A stretch of 64,000 nucleotides of DNA from Azolla caroliniana. Its lineage: Eukaryota > Polypodiophyta. The position numbers were made by a program, and so were the translations under genes. The stretch covers positions 11,284,001 to 11,348,000 of the forward strand of contig JBHGNT010000011.1 in NCBI GenBank assembly GCA_043228905.1. The letters are read 5' to 3'. Below, one piece after another: positions 32,219 to 42,889 of the stretch. The notes beneath the pieces were generated by a model. It made no database searches, was not told the DNA's origin, and was given only the letters and a program-made list of their open reading frames with translations. Numbering within the stretch: the stretch's first letter is position 1; the number at the start of each line of letters is the position of its first letter.

Positions 32219-34500
32219 CCGTCTTCTGCAACCTCGACTGCCATGAAACAGCTCCCCCTGCATAAGTCATGACATACCCGAATGTACACCGGTTGGTATC
32301 CGCATTAGCCGACATATCCGAATCCGTGAATCTGTCAAGTTGGGGATTACTGGAGCTGAACCGGAGGCACATACTCGAGGTGCCTTTCAGATACCGGAGT
32401 ATCCACTTGACCGCGTTCCAATGCTCTCTTCCGGGATTGCTCATGAATTGGTTTACCACTCCGACTACATATCCGATATCCGGCCGGGTACATACCATCG
32501 CGTACATCAAGCTTCCGACGGTAGAGACATATGGTATCTTTATCATATCCGTTTTCTCCAGCTTTGTCCTCGGACTTTGTTTTCCGGATAGCTTGCAGTT
32601 TGCCGGAAGTGTCGATCCGACCGGTTTCGCCTCCAACATGTTGAACCGTTGAAGCACATTTGTCACGTACTTCTCCTGTGACAACCACAATAACTTCTTC
32701 GACCGGTCTCGGATGATGTGCATTCGCAATATCTGTCTTGTCGGACCCAAGTCTTTCATTGAGAAGGTCTGGTTTAGAGCCTTCTTCAGCATCCGAATCT
32801 TGACTTGGCCTCATTTGACGATCAACATATCATCCACATATAGGAGAAGTATCTGGAAATCTCCTTCATCGAATTTCTTCACAAACACGCAGTGATTGAC
32901 CTACCCTTGGTCGGTCATGAAGGAGTTGAACTTCCGGTACCATAGCCAGGGGGCTTGCTTCAATCCGTATAAGCTCTTCTTCAGCCAACACACCAGGTGC
33001 TCCTTCCCTTTCCTCTCAAATCCTTCTGGTTGATGCATGTAGATCTCTTCTTTGAGGTTGCCATGTAGGAATGCCGTCTTGACATCCAGTTGCTCTACCT
33101 CGAGGTCCATGCTTGCCGCTATGCTCAGCATCGTCCGGATGGAATTCATCTTTACTATTGGGGCAAAGATTTCATCGAAGTCCACTCCCTTCTTCTGCTA
33201 GAAACCCTTCACTACAATTCGGGGTTTGTATCTTGGTTGGTTTCCGACATCTCCCGGTTTCAGCTTGTACACCCACTTGTTCCGGAGTACCCTCTTTCGT
33301 TTCGGCAATTCCGCCAGTTCGTATGTGTGGTTCTCATGCAGGGAATCCATCTTGTCCTGCATGGCACTCAACCACTTGCGGCTGTGGGTGTCTCTCTTTG
33401 CTTTTTCGAAGCTTTCCGGCTCCCCCTCATCGGTTAGCAACACATTCTCTGCATCCGGAAATCTCTGGGGGGCTCTTCTGTCTCGGAGAGGATATCTCTG
33501 TCCCTAATTTCTAACCACCGGTTCCTCCATTTGTTCCTCATCCGAATCTGATTCGGGATCTTGTCCGGTTCCAGTGTCTTCTTCTTCTTCTTCTTCGGTC
33601 AGTTCGGTTACTTGTCCATATCCAGTCGGTTCGTCAAGTGTCATCCGATTGCTGGCTAACATCCGGTTCTCAACCGGGTAAGTCCTTGTGTCCTCTAGCT
33701 GGTTTTCATTGGATGATTCGGAACTCATCATCTTCTTCTCCAACTCCCAGTTGGCAAGGGTCTTATCTTCCATGAAGACTATGTCCCAACTACCGGAACA
33801 CGTTTTTGTCGACCAGATCTCACACCCGGTAACCAAACTCATCATCGCCGTATTCAAGGAATATGCATGCCCTGGACTTTGGATCCAGCTTTGCTCTCTT
33901 GTCCTTTGCAACATGCACATATGCGAGACACCCGAACACCTTCAGATGCCGGTAAGACATGTCCTCACCGGTCCATACTCTTTGCGATGTGTCTCCGTCC
34001 AAGGGTACTGAGGGTGATCTGTTTATCACGTAAGTCGCCATTGTCAGCGCCTCAACCCAAACATTTTGGGTAACTTGGCATGTGCTAGCATGCTGCAGAC
34101 TCTCTCCATTATGGTCTGGTTCATCATTTCGGCTAGCCTGTTTAGTTTCGGCGTCTTCGGCACGGTAAATTCGAGCCGGATTCCCGTCGACCGCCAATAC
34201 TCCTCGAATTGCCCCCCGTATTCTCCTCCGTTGTCTGCTCGAACCGCCTTCAGCTTCCGGCCAGTTTCTCTTTCCACTCTCGCATGGAGATCCTTGAAGA
34301 CGGATAGCACATGATCCTTCGTCTTCAACGGTCAGACCCACAACCTTTGGCTTTGGTCATCTATGAATGTCACGAAGTACTGTGATCCGGCATGTGACTT
34401 CGTGTCCACTCGACACACATCGGTATGCACCAGCTCCTGCGGTGCATTCAGTCTAATTGATGGTCTTGACCGGAAGGAGGTTCGGTTTTGTTTGCTGGCC
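32219..34500 (-). pseudogene. Copia element C: RT and integrase
   Basis: This is the continuation of 26213-26914. RT lies at about 32219-33440 with MDFDEIFAPIVKMNS, QLDVKTAFLHGNL and [15 protein letters not shown]; the YVDD palm region is near 32815-32850. A Glu-rich linker follows at 33440-33800. The integrase is at about 33900-34500 (VRADNGGEYGGQFEEYW, INRSPSVPLDGD, LVHTDVCRVDTKSH). Breaks occur near 32800, 32900, 33190, 33500, 33820 and 34330. The element ends at about 34500 inside the GAG-pre-integrase region, where an unrelated coding sequence abuts it in frame. Confidence 0.87.
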
Positions 34501-35672
34501 AAGTGTTTTCTCACAAGTTGCCGACGTGCCTCTGCTGAATGCGATCCACCAATGACAAAATAATTATATTGATCATGCTTTCTAATATCAAAATCTTCAA
34601 TGGTTTCACATTCTTCAGGATCTACCATAACAATAAAAGGCACCACAGTGGCATGAGGATTAATTTTCATTTTTTTCTTGAGATTTTGAACATGCATGCG
34701 GTGTGGCTCTCTAATCTCAAGTGGTCATCGACCTGTTTTTTCATCAATAGGGGGCCGATAGATGTGTGTTATAGGCAAATTAAACACTTGCCCTTTCCTG
34801 ACCAGTTTCCGTTGCATTAACTCTCTCCTTATCTTATTCTGCTCGGATGACAAAACACCTGAGGCCAGCTCAGCTCCTGGCGTCCCCTTATTATCCTCCT
34901 CTTCGTTTTCACTTGTTGAATCCGTGTCCGACATTTTGGTTGTCTTCTTCTTTGGTGGTCTTGACTGGACTTTGGATACCCTTTTTGTGGCCTTCAATGG
35001 GGAGGGCACTTCATCTCTTAGAGTTACATGGCCTTGTATATAAGGCCTCAAGGTAACAATAAGGTTTTGTGAGATTTCAAGATCTTTTTTGAACGCTTCT
35101 GGCCCACAAGATTCCTTTACTAAAAGGTCTTCTGAAAGGAACACTTTACGTACCTCCTTGGAGCACTCTATCATTACCAGTATGTTGGCCAAATCTGCAT
35201 CTTCGTAGTCAAATCGTAGAATATGGCCATACATAAATGGGGTTTCCTTTCCAAGCTGCCCCTCCCCCTTCTTCTTTGTTGTATACAATACGACTTTTTT
35301 CTTTGAGTCGACATATTGCATACACCATTCCTTGTCCGTTAGATCTCGGTCAGGAAGGTCTTCACCTCCAGTAGCGGCGACAAGTTTCTTTTGGCTAACA
35401 TCAATATGTGGCTGAGATTTTGTCTCTTCGTTGAAGAAAAGCTTTTTTCCTCTCTTCATGGTCTCAGGAGCTACCTTGGTCTGGGCTTCGATTGGAGAAC
35501 CCTGTATGCGAAGCTTTATTTTCTTCACGGGTCGGTCCGACAGGTTCTCAAACGACCTATTTAAGAAAGTATATGCAAAAACATAAGTTAGGTGGTCACG
35601 TAGATTAAGGTTGTATATTAAAATATAAATATTAAGATGAATAACAGTTCTCACTAGCATTCCTATATTCAA
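34500..35672 (-). pseudogene. ParB-like domain protein, truncated, one in-frame TGA
   Basis: The frame opens at 35672, stops at TGA 34725-34727, and is open again in the same phase down to copia DNA at about 34500. The first about 38 residues may be intron, since a CTTTCTTAAATAG acceptor-like site ends at 35557. The body has basic and acidic stretches: PPKKKTTKMSDTDS, then SENEEEDNKG. The last about 100 codons follow the ParB N-terminal plan: a VFNLPITHIYRPP strand, a helix (MHVQNLKKKMKIN), PFIVMVDP, and the signature YFVIGGSHSAEARRQL, matching the family's G(G/E)xRxxA box. In ParB and related proteins that box binds nucleotide. Only the start of the domain survives. The function here is unknown; DNA binding is a guess from the family. 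Confidence 0.55.
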
Positions 35673-36008
35673 AAATCTATTCTAGGCAGGGCTATTCAAC
35701 CTAGAAAATATGTATCGTAATAGGTAAACAGGGTTATATATTCTTTTAAAGAGTAGGTATGACTTATATAGATTCCAAACCTATATTGAGGAGAATTTGC
35801 TATCGTAAAGGCAATTTGTGGATCATTTTCTACTATTTTAAGCTAAAGTAGGTCATAAAACACCTATAATTAGGGCATGTTTTTTTTTTAAAGTAACGAA
35901 AGTCAACATAAAAAAGACTGATTTTGACAGACAATTTGATATCTTTTCCACACAATAATTAATTGTTACCCCAAAAACACAATTTTCTCTCTCAGAGCCT
36001 TCTTTTAT

Positions 36009-36361
36009 ACAGGAACTCGATACGGCGTATCGAGTTCCTGTTTAAATCCTAAACTTTAAACGGGAACTCGATACGCCGGATCGAGTTCCTCTGCTTTCTT
36101 TGCTTTTTAAACAGGAACTCGATACGGCGTATCGAGTTCGTGTTTTATCGAGTTCCTATTTAAAACCTACACTTTAAACACGAACTCGATACGCCGTATC
36201 GAGTTCGTGTTTAAAGTGTAGGTTTTAAACAGGAACTCAATACGCTGTATCGAGTTCTCGTTTAAAAAGCAAAAACAAATTATGAACTCGATACGCCGTA
36301 TCGAGTTCCTGTATAAAGTTTGTATTGTATACAGGAACTCGATACGGCGTATCGAGTTCTT
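36009..36361. repeat. Array of seven phased 25-bp palindromes
   Basis: Seven copies of an odd-centred palindrome have half-site GAACTCGATACG, one central base (G or C), then the reverse complement of the half-site. Centres are at 36025, 36076, 36127, 36194, 36245, 36296 and 36347. Spacing is 51 bp except for 67 bp between the third and fourth, where an extra half-site sits at 36147-36156. Copies 4, 6 and 7 are perfect over at least 25 bp; copy 1 is perfect over 33 bp (36009-36041). Copy 4 lies in a perfect 71-bp palindrome (36159-36229). Spacers are AT-rich with TTTAAA. No other copies are seen in the window. Confidence 0.95.
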
Positions 36362-36560
36362 GAGCGACGAAACATATTTACAAAAATGTCCACAGTGTCA
36401 GAGGCCTAGCTGGAGTCCTCGTGCTCGATTCTCTTTGAAGACATGGTTGATCGTGTAGCAGTGGAGGCGGAGATCGCGCTTTGGTGCTTTGTGCTCTGTG
36501 TGCTTTGTGTGCTCTGTACGCTCTGTACGCTCTTGTGAGTGAAATATGACGAGGTCTTCC

Positions 36561-36568
36561 TATTTATA
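36561..36568 (-). promoter_or_regulatory. Candidate TATA box for the minus-strand gene
   Basis: The minus strand reads CCTATAAATAGGAAG. A start about 30 bp downstream would give a leader with CGTACAGAG/CACACAAAG short repeats and a first ATG at 36444 (MSSKRIEHEDSS, then TAG). Transcription from here would pass through the palindrome array before reaching the ParB-like frame. The gene model is not certain. Confidence 0.4.
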
Positions 36569-37181
36569 GGGATTGACCACATTGGTTAAAGTAACCATAG
36601 TCACCTTAACCAAGGTTGGTAAGTTTGAGGATAGTTAGTTGGTAACCACAGTCACATTAACTAGAGTAACTTATGATTGCATTAATGATTACAAAGTCAA
36701 ACTAACATATTGATCAATCTTTTATAGTCATAACAACCTGTCCTTTCCTGACCTTTCCTGACCAGTTTACACTTCAAAGGTCATGAAGGAGACAATGATA
36801 GAGGTTCATGAATGTACCAATGATTGATTACTAAAAGCAACAATTTTTATGACTCTCAAATGCTGTGTATTAAAGATGTTGGCATGAATTAACCAATGAT
36901 TGATAAGTCTAATATTTAAAATGGTGAGCATTAAAGAACCAATGAGTGAGACGTTCTATATCAAAATGGGTGCCATTAATTAGCCAATGATTTTAACATT
37001 AATCCAACATATTCATGGCTTGTTAATGATTAGATTTATATTATACTTGATTTAACTTCATATAGATGTAGTTTATATAATAATTGATATTTTAAGTACA
37101 ATTACTTTATTAAAAATAATTTTTTGATGTATTGTATTAATAGAATATTACATAATATAGATATTTTATTGATTTGGCTTT

Positions 37182-37235
37182 TGTTTAGAGAGAAGTTTAT
37201 GTTTAGAGAGGAGTATATGTTTAGAGAGGAGCTTA
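37182..37235 (+). repeat. Three 18-bp direct repeats before the DUF7869-like frame
   Basis: TGTTTAGAGAGGAGTATA occurs three times head to tail with small changes, about 60 bp before the ATG at 37295. This is a possible promoter or leader element. Nothing else is recognisable between 36570 and 37180, which is AT-rich. Confidence 0.7.
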
Positions 37236-37294
37236 TTAGTTTTTTTCCTTACCCTAAGCACATAACTTAGAGAGCCCTATCTAGACCTTAAGCC

Positions 37295-40075
37295 ATGAGT
37301 GAAGATTCACCGTTCTCGATTGAAGAATATTGTTTGTCATCAGACTCATCGTTTTCTACTGAAGAGTATTGTTTGTCAACAGAGTCACCATATTCGATTG
37401 AAGAATATTGTCTGTCGACCAACTCACCATATTCTATCGAAGAATATTGTCTGAGCTCATCTACAGGGAATGTAAATAATGACACATGTGAAGAGTTCTC
37501 TATTGAAGAATACGATATTAATAAAGATACGGAGAATGAAGGTAGTGCCCAGGAAACATTGAATAACATTGGCGATGGTCACAACAGAGAATTAGACTGT
37601 AACAAGGTTACACCAACCTCTATGCAGGAAGAGAAATCTGGGAGCCCTATGCATATTAGAAGAATCCCACGAAGAATTCGTTTGGCTAGATTTAGCTTGG
37701 TGACATCAGATAAACAGATTGGATTTGATGTCAAAAAAATATGTTGTGCCCGTGGTTGTATGTCTATGATTGGAAAATCAAAGTTGCGAGAATTAAGGCG
37801 ATACTATTTTTCGATGACCGGTGATGAGCAAGACACTTACCTCGGGTCACATATGCAACTAGTATCTGACAAATGTATGGGGATTAAAGTATCATTCGAG
37901 TATTATATCTTCCAGGCGCAACAGATATGTAGAGTTGCATTCAAAATTGCGTTATGTGTTAGTAACATGCGGCTACATAGAGTACAACAACGTCTACTTA
38001 ACGGGGATCAGATGCTCAATTGTAAAGAGGTTCCAAGTATGAAAGGTGCAATTCGAAGACATGCTATTGGTTGGATGAAAACTTACTTTCAATTAAATTG
38101 TGAAGTAATGCCCACTACAGGTAGGATGCATCTTTCTGATAATTATACACGTCGGGAAGTTTATGATGTCTATCGATCTGATATGCTGGGCTCACGTAAT
38201 AAGTCTATCACCTATAGACAATTCACAAGATTATGGAGAGCTCGGTTTTCAAATGTTATTATTCCTCGTAAAGTACGTATGGGGTATTGCTCCATTTGTG
38301 CAAATCTTAAAAGTTTGGCTAAAGGTGCAAAGACATCAATGGAAAAGGATACGAGTAAGAAGTTACTACAAGAGCATCGTGAGGCACAATCTTTAGAACG
38401 AAAGAAGGCAATGCATCATAGAGAGAAGTGTTTGAAGAGGCCCGAACAATACATGTGCTTAATGATAGATGGCATGGACCAGAAGAAGACATGCTTGCCG
38501 CATATGCGGAGGCTCCCCAAAGATGTCAATGATGAGTGCCTTGTTCAAATGCACTTGGTGGGATGCTTGGCTTATAATAGGTCTGTTTGACCTCACGTCT
38601 TCATTACTTACCCCAATGTTCACAATGACCCTAACCTAACAGTTACAATGATTCACCGAGTTTTGATGTCTTGGGGCCAACCTTTCCCCCTTGTTCTATA
38701 CATTCAATTGGACAATACTGCTAGAGAGAACAAAAATTCAGCTGTATTTGGCTATCTAAGTATGTTGGTCAACCTAGAATTGTTTAGGAAAGTGAAAGTC
38801 AATTTCCTTTTGGTTGGCCACACACATGACCATATAGATCAGATGTTTAGCACATTCTCCAGACAGTTGTCTCGGCATGATGCTTTCACTTTACCTAAAC
38901 TATTTGATGTCATTTGTTATGCTTATACACCACGCCCAAAAGTGTTACACTTGAAGGAGGTATATGACTTTAAGAGATATATATTAGATGGGGGTGGTGG
39001 GAATGTTAAAGTGCTTGCTCAGTTAAACAATATAAGTTTCAATCACATTTTTATGATAAAGAAAAATGGAATAAGTGGTTCTACACTTTTGTATGCTAAA
39101 CAATATTCATCTTCTACAACATGGGAACCTGAAGGTGGTTGCCAGTTATTACTTTGTATGCCGAGTACAATTGTCCATGGAGCTAAGCAAATGCCAATTG
39201 AGAAGAAAGGACAGTTGCAGAGCGACTTGGTATCAGAACAAAAACGGTCATGGCTCCAAGCCTTAGAAGAAAAAAGAAAGCATATTGAGGCCGCCAAGAA
39301 ATATGCCGCACAACAAGACACGTCATGGTGGGATGTATTTTATAGTGATCAGAAAGAAATTATAGACAATTGTGTATCTGTTGATAATTGGAATTTGGAA
39401 ACGCCATTCACATGGTCGCTACAACATGATCACGTAAATAGAACTCCAGAGCAACTAGTAAATGCGATTAATGACAGCTTGGTCCATCCACAACAAAGAG
39501 ACATTTATGTGGGACCAAGGATGACCAAAGTAGCCGAAGCTAGATGACAAGGCAATTTGCAAGAGCTCACCGCGGGGATGTTGATTGCAACGCCGGCTGA
39601 TGAGAACTCACATGGCCACCAATTTTGGGTTGGTAAAATTCTAGAAGTGCTAATGCATGAAATAGAAAACACGATCAAGTCTATAAATGTTCATTGGTAC
39701 AACACTAGAAGTGCAAATGCTTTTACAGGTAAGTATACATTGGAGATGATTGAATGCCCAACAAGAAGGGGACGTAGGAAGAGGAAGCGAAACATTCGTA
39801 ACACCTCAACCCTTGATATCTCTGATGTGGATATCATTGTGTACGACTTCACACTTACAAAAGCCGGACGATTAAGGAAGTCAACAATAGATATAATAAA
39901 AGAAAAAATACTAGGTCTACAAGGTGGCTCGAGTCAAAGGCAAACGAGATCTGCTACATATAATCTAGAGTCAAACCATTTGGTTTATGACGAAGATAAT
40001 GCACTGATTGGTACATCCGAGGATGATGAGGAGGAATCGTCATTGTATATTAATTATAGTAGTGATTCTCCGTAA
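37295..40075 (+). pseudogene. DUF7869-like, transposase-like protein with two in-frame TGA codons
   Basis: A single phase of 926 codons is interrupted only by TGA at 38588-38590 and 39545-39547. The N-terminus has four 13-residue repeats (SPYSIEEYCLSTN type). A Cys/His-rich part follows (CCARGCMSMIG, then ICRVAFKIALCVSNMRLHRVQ). A second CxxC with His pairs (YCSICANL...HREA...HHREKC) precedes MIDGMDQKK. The core has YIQLDNTARENKN and LVGHTHDHIDQMFS. The acidic residues in MIDGMDQ, QLDN..EN and HDHIDQ could form a metal site as in RNase-H-fold transposases, which is an inference. The C-terminal part (HQFWVGKILEV...VHWYNTR) and a basic, then acidic tail complete it. This layout matches what I recall of DUF7869 proteins in plants and invertebrates. 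Confidence 0.65.
37307..37462 (+). repeat. Four 39-bp coding repeats
   Basis: Four in-frame copies at 37307, 37346, 37385 and 37424 each encode 13 residues of the S-P-Y-S-I-E-E-Y-C-L-S type. A fifth, partial copy (FSIEEYD) lies at about 37497. Copies differ at several synonymous and replacement sites. Confidence 0.9.
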
Positions 40076-40430
40076 AGGAGTGATCATGAATGTATATTTG
40101 GCTATTAAGTGTAACTACATTCCGCTTGTAACAAATCGAGTAATATAAAAGCATGTGTTTTGAATTCTTATGATTTCTAAAAAATCGTTTCTTATAAAAT
40201 AACATTGGTTGTAAAGTTTGTGATATAAATTGAGAATGTATCTTTTTGAAATTCGTCTTTTTTTAGTTACTTCTAAATCACGAAAATAATGGATTTTTAA
40301 CCTTTTTCATAGTATGTTTGAACATGTATGATACTGGTATCAATGTGTTTTGTAAAATCATTGAAAAACCCCTAAAATTTCCCTTATCCTTCCATTTATG
40401 CGCAATCCTTCCACTTGTGAACGCGAACGT
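40076..40430. other. Non-coding right end of the putative transposon
   Basis: This stretch is AT-rich with no coding signal, and it joins copia D at about 40432 directly after the RNase H motif HYHFVREK. No inverted counterpart of this end was found on the left side. Confidence 0.4.
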
Positions 40431-42883
40431 GTTTTTTTCTCTAACAAAGTGATAATGCACTTCAATGTGCTTTGTTCTTGCATGGAACACTAGGTTTTTT
40501 GCAAGCTGAATGCTGCTCATATTGGCACACCAGATTATGACAGTACCATCTATATACTCTCCCAAATCAGCAAGCAATCTTCTGATCCATACCTCTTCAC
40601 AAGTAGCTATGGCGGCTCCTCTGTACTCAGCTTCAGTAATAGACAATGCACAATAGCTTGTTTCTTGCTACTCCATGAAATACCTGCACTTCCCAATGTA
40701 AACATATATCCACTTGTGGATCTTCTATCTGTTTGGCTTCCAGCCCAATCAGCATCTGTATATCCTTCCAGATTTATGTCCAAATCAGTCCTGTAAAACA
40801 ATCCATAATTCTGAGTAGCTTTTACATACCTCAGAATTCTTCTAATGCAGTCCAAATGCGGCTTTGTTGGTTGTTGCATAAATTGGTTGACTAATCCAAC
40901 TGCATAACTCAAATAAGGTCTTTTATGGTCAAATAAATAAGGCTGCCCACCATAGACCTGTACATGTTTACATCTTCTATTTTGGCCCCCAAATCAGCCC
41001 TTAATTTGCAGTTTTTATCTAGTGGTACTCCAATAGGTTTGCATCCAAGCATACCATACTTTTTCAACATAGTTGTTGCATATTGTCTTTGCAACACATA
41101 TATACCATTTTCAGATCTGATGATTAATTCAATACCCAAAAAATATCTCAGATCTCCCAAATCTTTCATATGAAATTTCATTTCCAAATTTCATTTCAGT
41201 TTACATATTTCATCCATGAAATCACCTCCAATGATGAGATCATCAACATAAATCAGAATCACAACAATACAATCATCTTTCCTTTTAACATACAATGATG
41301 AATCAGCCTTTGACATTTTGAAGCCAAGTTTTTTCAGATAATCTGAGAGTTCTCTGTGCCATGCTCTTGGTGCTTGTTTCAGTCCATAGAGAGCCTTTTT
41401 CAACTTACATACATAATCTGGATGCTTCCTATCTTCAAAACCTGGTGGTTGACACATATACACTTCTTCTTCCAAGTTACCATGTAAAAAGGCATTTTTT
41501 ACATCCATATGATGAAGAGACCATCTTCTGGCTGCACCTACAGCCAGTAATGTCCTCAATGTTGCCATCTTTGCAACCGGTGCAAATGTCTCATCATAAT
41601 CAATTCCTTGCATTTGGGCATATCCCTTTGCAACCAATCTTGCTTTATGTCTACTTACATTCCCACTGGAATCATGCTTTGTCTTGTAGCCCTACCACAT
41701 TTTTTTCTTTTGGTAACTTCACCAAATCCCATGTTCTGTTTTCAGCCAATGCATCAATCTCTTCTTGCATTGCATCCACCCATTTCTTCTCAGTTTTAGC
41801 CTCATCAAAACTACTTGGATCAGGGATCTGTACCACCTTAGACATATATGCATAATGCATAGCCATATATGTATCATAACCAAATCTTTCAACAATTTTT
41901 TTCTCTCTATCTGATCTTCTCAGTTTCTGATTTGCATCCTTCAATGCTTTTTCCATACCAGGGATTTTCAATCCTCTTATACCAAGAAGATCATCCAATG
42001 ACATATCTGAATCCTCATCTTCCATGTTTTTAGACAAGTCATCCAACATTTCATACTCTGGCATTTTCTGTTTTCCTTTTTTATCATCACATTTTTTGTG
42101 TCCTCCACTTTTTCCACTCCAAGAATTCGAATCAGATTTACCATCTGAGCTTTTTGATGGTCCAGAACATTCTGTTGATGTTGGACTTTGTTGTCCAACC
42201 TTGCTTCCATCTCTGTGGCAGTCTTCTACATTTTCAGTTTTGTCTCTGTCTTCAATCTCATTGTCTTCATCAGTCTCTGGATTCTATTTTGGATTGTACA
42301 AGCTGGCTAACTCATCAAAGATTACATCCCTACTTTTCACAATCTTCTTTGTTACAGGGTTATAACATCTATACCCTTTTTGTTCTTCTGAATAGCCAAC
42401 AAAAATACATTTTTCTGCTTTTGGATCCAGCTTACTTCTTACTTCTGCAGGCACATGTACATATGCAAGGCATCCAAACACTTTTAAGTGTTCTAAACTA
42501 GGTTTCCTTCCATAGAAACACTCTTCAGGAGTTGCTTCATGTACTCCCGATGTTATACATCTATTTAGAATATAATTTGTTGTATTTACAGCTTCTGCCC
42601 AATAGTACAATGGCATATACTTCTCTGTCATCAAAGCCCTTGCAATGTTCACCAATGTTCTGTTTTTCCTCTCAGCAACTCCATTTTGCTGTGGACTATA
42701 TCTACATGTGAACTGTCTTCTTATTCCCTGATTGCATAGAAAATCAGAAAATTCATTGGAGAAATACTCTCCTCCTCTATCAAAGCTTAAATATTTTATT
42801 CTTGTACCTACATGCTTTTCTACCATGCATTTAAACTTACGAAAACATTCAAACACTTCACTTTTCTCTTTCATGAAGTACAC
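40431..42883 (-). pseudogene. Copia D integrase, RT and RNase H
   Basis: The integrase is at 42284-42883 with YFSNEFSDFLCNQG, CRYSPQQNGVAERKN and LKVFGCLAYVHVP. The linker is at 41672-42240. RT lies at 40909-41637 with [36 protein letters not shown] and catalytic [13 protein letters not shown]. RNase H is at 40431-40912 with SGYMFTLGSAGISW and WCANMSSIQLAKN. Breaks occur near 42284, 41680, 41190, 40910 and 40640. It is more complete than the other copia copies but not functional. Confidence 0.88.
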
Positions 42884-42889
42884 CCATGT

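Larger units (their letters stand above)
34500..40430. mobile_element. Putative DNA transposon with divergent ParB-like and DUF7869-like genes
   Basis: About 5.9 kb with no LTR, gag or pol sequence lies between two unrelated copia fragments. It contains a minus-strand frame with a ParB-like fold signature, a plus-strand frame resembling the DUF7869 group, and a regular palindrome array between them. The borders are set only by where copia similarity ends (about 34500 and about 40432). I did not find terminal inverted repeats or target duplications. The left side appears truncated, because the ParB-like frame runs into copia DNA. Its status as a transposon is an inference from the transposase-like protein and its setting; a decayed host locus is the alternative. 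Confidence 0.5.

Noticed and set aside
36009-36361. CRISPR-like array from evenly spaced repeats
   Set aside because: The repeats are self-palindromic in both centre orientations, spacers share TTTAAA words rather than being unique, and the surroundings are plant nuclear DNA.
36009-36361. Coding reading of the 51-bp units (17 codons, TRYAVSSS-like words on the minus strand)
   Set aside because: Frames close within two units, and the 67-bp step breaks the phase. The conserved feature is the palindrome, not a peptide.
37295-40075. Ordinary host gene with introns
   Set aside because: One phase is kept for 2.8 kb across two TGA codons with continuous similarity and no splice signals at the stops, and it sits among transposons. 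A decayed transposon gene is the simpler reading.
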